Of a stretch of DNA of 64,000 bases, positions 51,871 through 60,838 are shown in pieces. Positions within the stretch are counted from its first letter, which is position 1. Each line of letters opens with the position of its first letter. A program made the position numbers and the translations under genes. The DNA comes from Geminicoccus roseus DSM 18922. GTDB taxonomy: Bacteria; Pseudomonadota; Alphaproteobacteria; Geminicoccales; Geminicoccaceae. The notes beneath the pieces were generated by a model, which worked only from the letters and a program-made list of their open reading frames with translations, did no database searches and was not told the DNA's origin. The stretch lies in the NCBI RefSeq assembly GCF_000427665.1, contig NZ_KE386572.1, positions 2,070,196-2,134,195 of the forward strand. The letters run 5' to 3'.

Positions 51871-52773
51871 ATGCGCGAGGGCCGCTCCAAGACCTTCTGG
51901 GTCCTGACTTTCCTGTTCGCGCTCTACGTCCTGTTCCTGTACGGGCCGACCGTCACCATCACCGTCCTGTCCTTCCAGGGGCCGGACGGCGGGCTGACCT
52001 TCCCGATGAACGGCGTGTCGCTGCACTGGTTTCGCAACCTGTTCGCCGGGATCGGCGTGGCCTACGTGGCCGATGCCTTCCTGCGCTCGATGAAGCTGGG
52101 CCTGGTGGTCACCGTGCTGACCGTGATCATCTCGGTGCTGGCCGGCCTGGCGTTCCGCCGGCGCTTCAGCGGCGCCAACCTCCTGTTCTACACGGCCATC
52201 GCCAGCCTGATCCTGCCCTCGATCGTGGTGTCGCTCGGCATCGCCTTGGAGTTCCGGATCGTCGACGACAACGTCAAGGCGATCGGCGACGCCTACGAGA
52301 TCACCTGGATCCAGGCCGAGTACCAGACCCTGATGGGCCTGATGACCTCGGGCCTGGGCGCGCACCTGACCTGGACCCTGCCGTTCGGCCTGCTGATCAT
52401 GTTCGCGGTCTTCAACCGGTTCGACCCGGCCTACGAGGAAGCCGCCCGCGACCTCGGCGCCACGCCCTGGCAGACCTTCCGCCACGTGGTCCTGCCGATC
52501 ATCGCGCCCTCCCTGGTCGGCGTGGCGCTGTTCGGCTTCACCCTGTCCTGGGACGAGATCGCCCGCTCCAGCCAGGCGGTGGGCTCGGAGAACACCTTGC
52601 CGATGCAGCTCCAGGGCCTGACCACCTCGGTGACCACGCCGGTCATCTACGCGCTGGGCACCGTCACCACCGCGGTGTCCTTCGCGGTGATCCTCTCCGC
52701 GATCGGGATCATGCTCCTGGTGCAGCGCCACCGCCGCCGCCATGGCTCGGACGCCGGGAGCGGCCTGGTATGA
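51871..52773 (+). CDS. ABC transporter permease (PotC-like)
   Basis: 300 residues, six helices, EAA loop EEAARDLGATPWQTFRHVVLPIIAP. Start at 51871 has AAGGAG inside the end of the previous gene with an 8-nt spacer. It forms the heterodimeric channel with the PotB-like protein and overlaps the racemase gene by 4 bp (ATGA). Confidence 0.93.
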   Translation: MREGRSKTFWVLTFLFALYVLFLYGPTVTITVLSFQGPDGGLTFPMNGVSLHWFRNLFAGIGVAYVADAFLRSMKLGLVVTVLTVIISVLAGLAFRRRFSGANLLFYTAIASLILPSIVVSLGIALEFRIVDDNVKAIGDAYEITWIQAEYQTLMGLMTSGLGAHLTWTLPFGLLIMFAVFNRFDPAYEEAARDLGATPWQTFRHVVLPIIAPSLVGVALFGFTLSWDEIARSSQAVGSENTLPMQLQGLTTSVTTPVIYALGTVTTAVSFAVILSAIGIMLLVQRHRRRHGSDAGSGLV

Positions 52774-53507
52774 CCCGCCTCCTGGTGGTCAACCCGAACA
52801 CCACCGCCGCCATGACCGCCCGGATCGGCGCTGCCGCCCAGGCCGCCGCCTCGCCCGGTACCGAGATCCTGGCGGTCCAGCCGGCCGAGGGGCCGGCCTC
52901 GATCGAGGGCTATGTCGACGAGGCCTTCTCCGTACCGGGCCTGCTCGCCGAGATCCATGCCGGCGAGAGGGCAGGGGTGGACGGCCATGTCATCGCCTGC
53001 TTCGACGACACCGGGCTGGATGCCGCCCGGTCGCTCGCCAGCGCCCCGGTGGTCGGGATCGGCGAGGCCGCCTTCCACATGGCGAGCCTTCTGGCCGGGC
53101 GCTTCTCGGTGGTCACCACCCTGTCCCGCTCGATCCCGGCGATCGAGCACAACCTGGTCCGCTACGGCTTGGCCGCCCGCTGCGCCCGGGTCCGCGCCAG
53201 CGAGGTGCCGGTACTGGCGCTGGACGAGCCGGGCAGCGACGCGGCCGCGCGGATCTCGGTGGAGATCGAGCGGGCGAAGGCCGAGGACCGGGCGGAGGCG
53301 ATCGTGCTGGGCTGCGCCGGCATGGCTGAGCTTGCCGCCCGCCTGTCCGCGCAGCACGGCCTTCCGGTGCTGGACGGGATCGCCTGCGCCATCCGGCTGG
53401 CCGAGGGCCTGGCGGCGCTGGGCCTGCGGACCTCCAAGCTCGGCGGCTACGCCCGGCCCCTGCCCAAAGCCTATGCCGGCCGCTGGGGCGACATCGTGGC
53501 GGAATGA
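52770..53507 (+). CDS. Asp/Glu/hydantoin racemase family protein
   Basis: 245 residues: N-terminal LLVVNPNTTAAMTARI, first catalytic Cys in IACFDDTGLDAARSL, second Cys in IVLGCAGMAELAARL, the cofactor-independent two-base racemase pattern. Hydantoin racemase (HyuA/HyuE) is the closest theme. It is translationally coupled to the importer, which suggests that the transported compound is chiral, for example a 5-substituted hydantoin or an amino-acid derivative. No hydantoinase or carbamoylase gene is in the window. Confidence 0.9.
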   Translation: MTRLLVVNPNTTAAMTARIGAAAQAAASPGTEILAVQPAEGPASIEGYVDEAFSVPGLLAEIHAGERAGVDGHVIACFDDTGLDAARSLASAPVVGIGEAAFHMASLLAGRFSVVTTLSRSIPAIEHNLVRYGLAARCARVRASEVPVLALDEPGSDAAARISVEIERAKAEDRAEAIVLGCAGMAELAARLSAQHGLPVLDGIACAIRLAEGLAALGLRTSKLGGYARPLPKAYAGRWGDIVAE

Positions 53508-53606
53508 GGCGAGGCGGAATCAGGCCAGCGGCGCGTACCCCATGGATTCTCCGGCAACCTTCGGCGATGATCGCGGCCCGGTCGGGTTGGAGGCGAGGTC
53601 GGCATC

Positions 53607-54206
53607 ATGCGGATAGGCTATGCGCGCGCCTTCGACGACCGGCAGCAGCTGGCCCTCCAGGTGGAGGCCCTGACCGCGGCCGGCTGCGACACCGTCCAGG
53701 CCGATCTGGAGGCTGACTATCTGGGCAACCTGCCGGGCGGCCATCCGGACCGGCTCCACCTGGTGCCGAGCGACCGGCTGACCGTGGCGCTGCTCGCCAT
53801 CGGCGAGGGCGACGTGCTGGTGGTGTGCCGCCTGGACCGGCTCGGGCGCTCGCTGGCCTTCCTGGTCGAGCTGATCACCTGGCTGGAAGACCATGGCGCC
53901 GGCCTGCAGTCGCTGGACGGCTCGATCGACACGACCTCGACCGAGGGCAAGGCGGTGATCCCGCTGATGCGCACCCTGGCCGACGCGGACCATATCCTGC
54001 AGCTCGAGCGGACGGCCGAGGAGGCGCAGGGCGGCGGGCCCGCGCGCCGCCTGGCCCGGCCGACCCTGGGCCAGCTGGCCTTCGCCAAGCGGGGCATCCA
54101 AACGCGGGAGAACACGCTGACCCAGCTGGCCTCCATCCTGGGGGTGGACCGCTCCTCCCTGGACCGCTCCGCGCGCGGCTATGTCCCGCCCGAGGACGAA
54201 GACTGA
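53607..54206 (+). CDS. Serine-recombinase (resolvase) family protein lacking the catalytic serine
   Basis: 199 residues resembling the N-terminal resolvase domain (MRIGYAR..., LVVCRLDRLGRSLAFLVELITWLEDHGAGLQSLDG, then ERTAEEAQ) and a short C-terminal helix-turn-helix (LTQLASILGVDRSSLDRSARG). In active resolvases the motif is YARVS with the nucleophile Ser; here it reads YARAF, with Phe9 (TTC at 53631-53633) in its place. The Asp/Arg motif LDRLGR and Arg7 remain. Strand cleavage should therefore be impossible; a DNA-binding or regulatory role is more likely. GAGG lies 8 nt before the start. Confidence 0.85.
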   Translation: MRIGYARAFDDRQQLALQVEALTAAGCDTVQADLEADYLGNLPGGHPDRLHLVPSDRLTVALLAIGEGDVLVVCRLDRLGRSLAFLVELITWLEDHGAGLQSLDGSIDTTSTEGKAVIPLMRTLADADHILQLERTAEEAQGGGPARRLARPTLGQLAFAKRGIQTRENTLTQLASILGVDRSSLDRSARGYVPPEDED

Positions 54207-54321
54207 CGGGCCCCCGGCAAATCGCGTTTTCGAGGCAATTTCCGCCGAAAGATCAATCTACGGTAGAAATGAAGCCGCAGCCCGTGGCATGTCTCGGCGC
54301 CTGACCTCCTCGGAGTGAACA

Positions 54322-55860
54322 ATGGCGCCGACCACCACCATGGCGCGGATCCGGACCGTAGCCTTCATGGGCCTGGAGGTGCGCGACGTCGATGTCGAGG
54401 TGCAGCTGGCCGCCGGCCTGCCGGCCTTCACCCTGGTGGGCCTGCCGGACAAGGCGCTCGCGGAAAGCCGGGAACGGGTGCGGGGATCGCTCGGCACGCT
54501 CGGCATCGCCCTGCCGCCCAAGCGGATCGTGATCAACCTGGCGCCGGCCGACCTCGCCAAGGAGGGCAGCCATTTCGACCTGCCGATCGCGCTGGGACTG
54601 CTGGTCGTCCTGGGCCTGCTGCCGCCGGCCGCCCTGGAGAACCACCTGGTCCTGGGCGAGCTGGCGCTGGACGGTGCCATCCGGCCGGTCCAGGGCGTGC
54701 TGCCGGCGGCGCTGGCCGCCAGCGAGCGCAAGCTGGCGATGATCTGCCCGGGCGAATCGGGCGGGGAGGCCGCCTGGCTCGCCAGCGAGATCGAGGTGGT
54801 CGCCGCCCCGTCCCTGGGCGCCCTGATCAACCATCTGCGCGGCGTGCACCGCCTGGTCCCGCCGGAGCCGGCCCTGGCGGCCGAGCAGGGCGGCTATCCC
54901 GACCTGCGGGACGTGAAGGGCCAGGAGACCGCCAAGCGGGCGATCGAGATCGCCGCGGCCGGCCACCACCATCTGCTGATGAACGGCCCGCCCGGCGCCG
55001 GCAAGTCGATGCTGGCCGCCCGCCTGCCCGGCATCATGCCGCCCTTGGACCCGGCCGAGGTGCTGGAGGTGAGCATGATCGCCTCGATCGCCGGGCGGCT
55101 GGACGGCGGCCGGCTGACCCGTCGCCGCCCGTTCCGCAGCCCCCATCACGGCAGCTCGATGGCGGCCCTGGTCGGCGGCGGCAGCAATGCCCGCCCGGGC
55201 GAGATCAGCCTTGCCCACAAGGGCGTGCTGTTCCTGGACGAGCTGCCGGAGTTCCAGCGCAACGTGCTGGACGCCCTGCGGCAGCCGCTGGAGACCGGCC
55301 AGATCACCGTGTCGCGCGCGGCGGCGCATGCGACCTATCCCGCGCGCTTCCAGCTGGTCGCCGCCATGAACCCCTGCCGCTGCGGCCATCTGGGCACCCG
55401 CGAGCTGCAATGCGCCAAGGCGCCCCGCTGCGCCGACGACTACATGGGGCGGATCTCCGGCCCGCTGTTCGACCGGATCGACCTGATGGTCGAGGTGCCG
55501 GCGGTGTCGCCCGCCGACCTGCTGCTGCCGGCGCCCGCCGAGGACAGCGCCGCCGTGGCCGCCCGGGTGGCCGCCGCCCGCGAGCTGCAGTCGGAGCGGT
55601 TCGCGCGCGCCGGCCGCCCGGAGCTGCGCACCAATGCCGAGGCCGAGGGCGAGGTGCTGGACCAGATCGCCCCCTTGGACCCGCCGGCGCGCCAGCTCCT
55701 GGAGCGCGCGGCCAAGCATCTGCACCTGACCGCGCGCAGCTGGCACCGGGTCGTCCGGGTCGCCCGCACCATCGCCGACCTCGACGGCAGCGAACTCGTC
55801 CGCAAGCCGCAGATCGCCGAGGCGCTGGCGTTCCGCCGCCAGGCCCCGCGCCGGGGCTGA
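54322..55860 (+). CDS. comM: YifB/ComM-family magnesium-chelatase-like AAA+ ATPase
   Basis: 512 residues: N-terminal Lon-like fold (VEVQLAAGLPAFTLVGLPDKALAESRERV), Mg-chelatase core with Walker A GPPGAGKS, GSSMAALVGGGSNARPGEISLAHKGVLFLDELPEF (Walker B), CRCGHLGTRELQC zinc-like cysteines and the C-terminal helical domain ending PQIAEALAFR. ComM is a helicase promoting branch migration during natural transformation; YifB homologues in non-competent bacteria are uncharacterised. GGAG lies 6 nt before the start. The resolvase-like gene precedes it on the same strand. Confidence 0.93.
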   Translation: MAPTTTMARIRTVAFMGLEVRDVDVEVQLAAGLPAFTLVGLPDKALAESRERVRGSLGTLGIALPPKRIVINLAPADLAKEGSHFDLPIALGLLVVLGLLPPAALENHLVLGELALDGAIRPVQGVLPAALAASERKLAMICPGESGGEAAWLASEIEVVAAPSLGALINHLRGVHRLVPPEPALAAEQGGYPDLRDVKGQETAKRAIEIAAAGHHHLLMNGPPGAGKSMLAARLPGIMPPLDPAEVLEVSMIASIAGRLDGGRLTRRRPFRSPHHGSSMAALVGGGSNARPGEISLAHKGVLFLDELPEFQRNVLDALRQPLETGQITVSRAAAHATYPARFQLVAAMNPCRCGHLGTRELQCAKAPRCADDYMGRISGPLFDRIDLMVEVPAVSPADLLLPAPAEDSAAVAARVAAARELQSERFARAGRPELRTNAEAEGEVLDQIAPLDPPARQLLERAAKHLHLTARSWHRVVRVARTIADLDGSELVRKPQIAEALAFRRQAPRRG

Positions 55861-56015
55861 ACCCGCCGCCCGGTCTTCCGGGAGGAAGGGGAAGAGGCAG
55901 GACGGGCGGTCGAGACGTCTAGATGTCATCGGCCCGTCTCGCCGCCATCGCCGCCCTGTCGTCATTCCCGCCTAGACCCGGCCCGGCCTGCTGCAACGTC
56001 CGGTCGGATGGATCC

Positions 56016-56945
56016 GTGGCCCTCGCCCTGCCCGCGCCGCTGCGCGTGAACGCCGCTTCCGCGCGGCCCGGCCGCCGCTGGATGGTGGCCTGGCTGCTGC
56101 TCGCCCCGTCTCTGGTGCTGCTGGCGCTGTTCACCTACGGCCCGATCCTGCGCGTGCTGCACGAATCGCTCTACGGCAGCCCGCTGCCGGGGCAGGCGGC
56201 GCCCTTCCTGGGCCTGGACAATTATGCCCGCCTGCTGGGCGACCCGGCGTTCCGCAACGCCGCCTGGAACACCGCCCTCTACGCGTTCTGGACGATCCTG
56301 CCCGGCATGGGGCTGGGCCTCGTCCTGGCCCTGGCGCTGGAGGCGACCTCCCGGGTCAGCTCGGTCCTGCGCGCGGTGTTCTTCTTCCCGACCCTGGTCC
56401 CGCTGGTCGCCGCCGCCTCGATCTTCGTGTTCCTGTTCCTGCCCGGCATCGGCCTGCTCGACCGCTACCTCGCCCTGATCGGGATCCGCGGCCCGAACTG
56501 GCTGGGCGACCCGGACGTGGCGCTCTACGCGATCATCGGCCTGACCGTCTGGAAGAACGCCGGCTACTACATGCTGTTCTTCCTGGCCGGGCTGCAGCAG
56601 GTCCAGCAGGACCTCTACGACGCCGCCACCATCGACGGCGCCGGCGTGCTGGCCCGGCTGCGGCACGTCACCCTGCCGGCCCTGCGCCCGACCATGGCCT
56701 TCGTGTTCGTGATCGCCCTGGTCAACGTGCTGGTCGCGGTCGACCACGTGTTCGTGCTGACCAAGGGCGGCCCGTCCGGCACCACCGACCTGATTCTGTT
56801 CTTCATCTACCGCCAGGCCCACGAGAACCACGACCTGGGCTTCGCCGCCGCTGCCACGGTGGTCAGCGTCGCCGTGCTGCTGCTGATCTCGGGTCTCGGC
56901 ATCGAGACCCTGGAGCGCGGCCTGCGCAAGGAGGAGGGGGCATGA
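56016..56945 (+). CDS. ugpA: ABC transporter permease (UgpA-like)
   Basis: 309 residues from the GTG at 56016, with six helices (WMVAWLLLAPSLVLLALFTYGPIL first), the MalF/UgpA-type LGLDNYARLLGDPAFRNAAWNTALY, EAA loop YDAATIDGAGVLARLRHVTLPALRP and LTKGGPSGTTDLILFFIYR. The frame extends upstream to an ATG at 55923, but those residues lack similarity. An alternative GTG is at 56046. The assignment to the glycerol-3-phosphate/glycerophosphodiester system rests on the following UgpE, UgpB and GpdQ-like genes. Confidence 0.85.
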   Translation: MALALPAPLRVNAASARPGRRWMVAWLLLAPSLVLLALFTYGPILRVLHESLYGSPLPGQAAPFLGLDNYARLLGDPAFRNAAWNTALYAFWTILPGMGLGLVLALALEATSRVSSVLRAVFFFPTLVPLVAAASIFVFLFLPGIGLLDRYLALIGIRGPNWLGDPDVALYAIIGLTVWKNAGYYMLFFLAGLQQVQQDLYDAATIDGAGVLARLRHVTLPALRPTMAFVFVIALVNVLVAVDHVFVLTKGGPSGTTDLILFFIYRQAHENHDLGFAAAATVVSVAVLLLISGLGIETLERGLRKEEGA

Positions 56946-57772
56946 CCCGCCTGACCCCGCGCGCCCGGCTGGGCCTGGTCCTGACCGGCGCGCTCGCCAT
57001 CCTCTGGATCGTGCCGTTCTGGTGGATGGCGGTGGCGGCGCTGCGGCCGGCCGCGGTGCCGGTGCTGGAGATGGGCTCGCTGCTGCCCTCCTGGCCGCCC
57101 TCGCTCTCCAGCCTGGCGGATGCCTGGGATTCCGCCGATTTCCCGGTCTACTACCTGAACACCACGGTCATGGTGCTGGGCATCCTTGCGGTGCAGCTCG
57201 TGACCGTCACGCTTGCCGCCTACGCCTTCGCCCGGCTGCGCTTCAAGGGCGAGCGGGTCGTGTTCTACGCCTTCCTGCTCCAGCTCCTGCTGGTCCCGCC
57301 GATCTTCATCGTGCCCAACCTGATCACCGTGGTGGATCTGGGCCTGTACGACCGGCTGCTCGGCGTGATGGCGCCCTATTTCGTCTCGGCGTTCGGCACC
57401 TTCCTGCTCCGGCAGACCTTCCGGCGGATCCCGGTCGAGCTGGAGGAGGCTGCCCGGCTGGACGGGGCCGGCCTGCTCATGCTGCTGCGCCATGTCTACC
57501 TGCCGCTCAGCATCCCGGCGCTTGTCGCCTTCTCGATCGTCTCGGTGACCAGCCACTGGAACGAGTTCCTGTGGCCCTTGATGGTGGTGAACAGCCCCGA
57601 CCGTCAGGTCCTGACCGTAGGCCTGGCGAGCTTCACCCAGAACGCGGAAAGCGCGTCGGACTGGAGCGTGATGGCCGCCGGCACCCTTCTGGTCGTCCTG
57701 CCCCTGCTGGTGGCGTTCCTGGCCTTCCAGCGCCGCTTCGTGAACAGCTTTGTCTTTTCTGGCCTGAAATAA
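56942..57772 (+). CDS. ugpE: ABC transporter permease (UgpE-like)
   Basis: 276 residues, six helices, with the UgpE/MalG-type TVTLAAYAFARLRFKGERVVFY, PNLITVVDLGLYDRLLGVMAPYF and EAA loop EEAARLDGAGLLMLLRHVYLPLSIP. The ATG overlaps the ugpA stop (ATGA). With UgpA it should form the membrane channel of a three-carbon phospho-compound importer. Confidence 0.88.
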   Translation: MTRLTPRARLGLVLTGALAILWIVPFWWMAVAALRPAAVPVLEMGSLLPSWPPSLSSLADAWDSADFPVYYLNTTVMVLGILAVQLVTVTLAAYAFARLRFKGERVVFYAFLLQLLLVPPIFIVPNLITVVDLGLYDRLLGVMAPYFVSAFGTFLLRQTFRRIPVELEEAARLDGAGLLMLLRHVYLPLSIPALVAFSIVSVTSHWNEFLWPLMVVNSPDRQVLTVGLASFTQNAESASDWSVMAAGTLLVVLPLLVAFLAFQRRFVNSFVFSGLK

Positions 57773-57783
57773 TGGAGAGAACC

Positions 57784-59106
57784 ATGGCCCGGCTGACCAG
57801 CCTGCTCAGCGCGGCGACCGTCGCCGCCTGCCTCGCCTTGCCGGCTTCGGCCGGCGCGGCGACCGCGATCGACTTCTTCTTCCCGGTTCCGGTCGACGGC
57901 AAGCTCGCCAAGGAGATGCAGCGCCTGGTGAAGCTCTTCAACGAGGAGCACCCGGAGATCCAGGTCACCCCGGCCTATACCGGCAATTACGACGAGACCA
58001 AGATCAAGGCCCAGGCGGCCGCCGCCGCCGGCAAGCCCCCGGCCGTCGTCCTGATGTCGGCGAACTTCGTCTACGAGCTGGCCCTGCAGGACCAGATCCT
58101 CCCGCTCGATCCGATGATCGAGGCCGACGGCACCAGCAAGGACGCCTTCATGGAGGACTTCTGGCCGGCTTTGCACAAGAACGCCGAGTTCAACGGCCAT
58201 GTCTGGGCGGTGCCCTACCACAACAGCACGCCGCTCCTCTATTACAACACCGACCATTTCCAGGAGGTCGGCCTGGACCCCGACCAGCCCCCGGTGACCT
58301 GGCAGGACTGGGTCGATGCCGCGAAGAAGCTGACCGTCCGCGACGGCGACCAGGTCGAGCGCTACGGCCTCACCATGTCCGGCAGCTACGACATGCTGGG
58401 CTGGACCATGTCGGCGCTGACCATGTCCAACGGCGGCCTCTACTACAATCCGGACTGGGGCGGTGAGGTCTACTACGACACCCCCTCGATGCTGGGCGCG
58501 CTGACCCTGTGGGACGACCTGATCCACAAGCACAAGGTCACGCCCGAGGGCGTGGTCGACAACAAGGGCGTCTCCTCGTCCTTCCTGGCCGGCCAGACCT
58601 CGATGGTGATCCTGTCGACCGGCTCGCTCTCCTTCATCCGTGAGAACATGGAAGGCCACTACAAGGTCGCCTTCGTGCCGAAGAACGTCCGGAACGCCGT
58701 GGCGATCGGCGGCGCCTCGCTGGTGATGTTCAAGGGCGCCACCGAGGAGCAGCAGCAGGCCGGCTGGACCTTCGCCAACTGGCTGACCACCCCGGAGAAC
58801 CTGGGCTCCTGGTCGCGCTTCACCGGCTATTTCGCGCCCCGCCAGTCCTCCTACGCGCTGCCCGAGATGCAGCAGTTCCTGGACGAGAACCCGGATGCCG
58901 CGGTGGCGCTGGACCAGCTCCGCTTCGCCCAGCCCTGGTTCGCCACCTACAACACGGTCGCGGTGCGCAAGGCCCTGGAGGACGAGGTCCAGGCGGTCCT
59001 GTCCGGCACCAAGAAGCCCAAGGAGGCGCTGGAAGCCGCCCAGGCCAATGCCGACGCGATCATGAAGCCGTTCGTCGACAGCACCGCCCTGGCCCTGCCG
59101 AACTGA
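57784..59106 (+). CDS. ugpB: ABC transporter substrate-binding protein (UgpB-like)
   Basis: 440 residues, nearly the length of E. coli UgpB. Sec signal peptide (LTSLLSAATVAACLALPASAGA). The mature protein begins IDFFFPVPVDGKLAKEMQRLVKLFNEEHPEI and has YTGNYDETKIKAQAAAAAGKPP, VWAVPYHNSTPLLYYNTDHF, SGSYDMLGWTMSAL and FTGYFAPRQSSY, as in the UgpB branch that binds glycerol-3-phosphate and glycerophosphocholine. GGAG lies 6 nt before the start. A strong hairpin follows the gene. Confidence 0.9.
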   Translation: MARLTSLLSAATVAACLALPASAGAATAIDFFFPVPVDGKLAKEMQRLVKLFNEEHPEIQVTPAYTGNYDETKIKAQAAAAAGKPPAVVLMSANFVYELALQDQILPLDPMIEADGTSKDAFMEDFWPALHKNAEFNGHVWAVPYHNSTPLLYYNTDHFQEVGLDPDQPPVTWQDWVDAAKKLTVRDGDQVERYGLTMSGSYDMLGWTMSALTMSNGGLYYNPDWGGEVYYDTPSMLGALTLWDDLIHKHKVTPEGVVDNKGVSSSFLAGQTSMVILSTGSLSFIRENMEGHYKVAFVPKNVRNAVAIGGASLVMFKGATEEQQQAGWTFANWLTTPENLGSWSRFTGYFAPRQSSYALPEMQQFLDENPDAAVALDQLRFAQPWFATYNTVAVRKALEDEVQAVLSGTKKPKEALEAAQANADAIMKPFVDSTALALPN

Positions 59107-59126
59107 GCTCCGCTACCTCTTGACGT

Positions 59127-59154
59127 CGCGGCGCCGGCAGGCTCCGGCGCCGCG
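59127..59154 (+). terminator. Intercistronic hairpin after the UgpB-like gene
   Basis: Perfect 11-bp stem (CGCGGCGCCGG at 59127-59137, loop CAGGCT, CCGGCGCCGCG at 59144-59154) in the 67-bp gap before the phosphodiesterase gene. Without a T-run it probably acts as a 3'-stabiliser or partial terminator. Confidence 0.6.
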
Positions 59155-59173
59155 ATTCCGTTGGAGAACCGTC

Positions 59174-60001
59174 TTGCTGATCTGCCAGCTCACCGACCTG
59201 CATGTCGTGCCCGAGGGCACGCTCGCCTACCAGCGGGTCCCGGCCAACCAGATGGTCGCCCGGGCGATCGACCGTGTCCTGGCCCTGGACCCGGCACCCG
59301 ACGTCGTGGTCGTCACCGGCGATCTCACCAATTGCGGCCGCGTCGAAGAGTACCGGATCCTCAAGGACCAGCTGGCCCGCCTGAAGCAGCCGGTGTTCGT
59401 CATCCCCGGCAACCATGACCGCCGCGAGAACCTCCGCCAGGGCCTGGGGCACCTGCTGCCCCGGGACCTGGACGGCGAGCGCCTGCACCAGGTCGTGGAC
59501 GATTTCCCGGTCCGCCTGGTCCTGCTCGACACGGTGGTGCCCGGCCACGGCCATGGCGAGCTCGGCGAGGCCTGCCTGGACTGGCTGGAGGCCCGCCTGG
59601 CCGACGAGCCCCGCAAGCCCACGATCGTGGCCATGCACCACCCGCCCTTCCATTGCGGCATCGGCCACATGGACCGGATCGCCCTGTTCGAGCCCGGCCG
59701 CTTCGCCGCGGTGATCGCCCGGCATCCGCAGGTCGAGCGGGTGATCTGCGGCCATCACCACCGGCCGATCGTGGTGCGCTTCGCCGGCACCATCGCCAGC
59801 ATCTCGCCCTCCCTGGTCCATCAGGTCGAGCTCGACCTGGGGCCGGAAGCGGACGGCATGTTCGTGATGGAGCCGCCGGCCTTCCAGCTGCACCGCTGGA
59901 CCGAGGCCACCGGACTGGTCAGCCACACCGCCTATGTCGACCCGGCCGAGGGACCCTACCCGTTCACCGACGAGCCCGACTATCCGGGCAAGCTCGCCTG
60001 A
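59174..60001 (+). CDS. gpdQ: GpdQ-like glycerophosphodiesterase (class III metallophosphoesterase)
   Basis: 275 residues. With the TTG at 59174 (GGAG 7 nt upstream) the metal ligands fall at Asp8, His10 (LTDLH), Asp50 ([12 protein letters not shown]), Asn80 (IPGNHD), His156 (AMHHPP) and His194/His196 (CGHHH), almost exactly the numbering I recall for Enterobacter GpdQ. GpdQ hydrolyses glycerophosphodiesters to glycerol-3-phosphate; 3',5'-cAMP phosphodiesterase (CpdA) is the alternative reading. Its place at the end of the ugpA-ugpE-ugpB cluster favours the glycerophosphodiesterase. No signal peptide, so it would act on imported substrate in the cytoplasm. Confidence 0.85.
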   Translation: MLICQLTDLHVVPEGTLAYQRVPANQMVARAIDRVLALDPAPDVVVVTGDLTNCGRVEEYRILKDQLARLKQPVFVIPGNHDRRENLRQGLGHLLPRDLDGERLHQVVDDFPVRLVLLDTVVPGHGHGELGEACLDWLEARLADEPRKPTIVAMHHPPFHCGIGHMDRIALFEPGRFAAVIARHPQVERVICGHHHRPIVVRFAGTIASISPSLVHQVELDLGPEADGMFVMEPPAFQLHRWTEATGLVSHTAYVDPAEGPYPFTDEPDYPGKLA

Positions 60002-60087
60002 GGAACGCCCCCCTGCCGGCACCAGGATGCTCGCGCCGCCGTGTGCTTGGCGGTAAAGGGCATCGGACACGGCAGGGGAAATGGAGC

Positions 60088-60828
60088 ATGGCGCGGCGCT
60101 TGCGGCTCGGGGTGAATGTCGATCACGTGGCGACGGTCCGCAACGCGCGGGGCGGCGCCCACCCCTGTCCGGTCCGGGCGGCAGCCCTGGTCAAGAAGGC
60201 GGGCGGTGACGGGATCACCGCCCATCTGCGCGAGGACCGCCGGCACATCCGCGACCAGGACGTCGACCGGCTGAAGAACGAGATCGCGCTGCCGCTCAAC
60301 CTGGAGATGGGCGTCACCGACGAGATGCTGGCGATCGCCCTGCGCGTCCTGCCGCATGCCGCCTGCCTGGTGCCCGAGCGCCGCGAGGAGCGCACCACCG
60401 AGCATGGGCTGGCGGTGGCCGGCCAGGAGGAGCGGCTGCTCCCGTTCGTGGCGAGGCTGAAGGAGGCCGGCATCCGGGTCTCCTTGTTCGTCGACGCCGA
60501 TCCCCGCCAGCTGATCGCCGCCGCCAAGGTCGGCGCCGACATCGTCGAGCTGCATACCGGCACCTATTGCGATGCCGGCGAGGCCGAGCGGCCGCGGGAG
60601 CTGGAGCGGATCGAGGCAGCGGCCAAGCTCACCGTTGAGCTCGGCCTGGAATGCCATGCCGGCCACGGCCTGGACTACGCCACGGTGGTTCCGGTCGCCG
60701 CCATCCCGGCGATGGTGGAGCTGAACATCGGCCATTTCCTGGTGGGCGAGGCGATCTTCCGCGGCTTCGAGGGATCGCTGCGCGAGATGCGCCGGCTGAT
60801 GGACGAGGCGCGCGGCATTCCGGCCTGA
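60088..60828 (+). CDS. pdxJ: Pyridoxine 5'-phosphate synthase PdxJ
   Basis: Condenses 1-deoxy-D-xylulose 5-phosphate with 3-amino-2-oxopropyl phosphate in vitamin B6 synthesis. 246 residues of TIM-barrel type with [58 protein letters not shown] and CHAGHGLDY, which carry the known active-site Asp/His/Glu residues. First gene of the conserved pdxJ-acpS-lepB-rnc-era-recO block; 10 nt before acpS. Confidence 0.96.
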   Translation: MARRLRLGVNVDHVATVRNARGGAHPCPVRAAALVKKAGGDGITAHLREDRRHIRDQDVDRLKNEIALPLNLEMGVTDEMLAIALRVLPHAACLVPERREERTTEHGLAVAGQEERLLPFVARLKEAGIRVSLFVDADPRQLIAAAKVGADIVELHTGTYCDAGEAERPRELERIEAAAKLTVELGLECHAGHGLDYATVVPVAAIPAMVELNIGHFLVGEAIFRGFEGSLREMRRLMDEARGIPA

Positions 60829-60838
60829 AGCCGCCGGC

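Noticed and set aside
53607-54206. Resolvase gene as a sign of a transposon or integrated element
   Set aside because: No terminal inverted repeats, res site, transposase or compositional change surrounds it, and the nucleophile is absent.
55869-55882. Short hairpin CCCGG-TCTT-CCGGG after yifB
   Set aside because: Only 5 bp of stem and no T-run; too weak to call a terminator.
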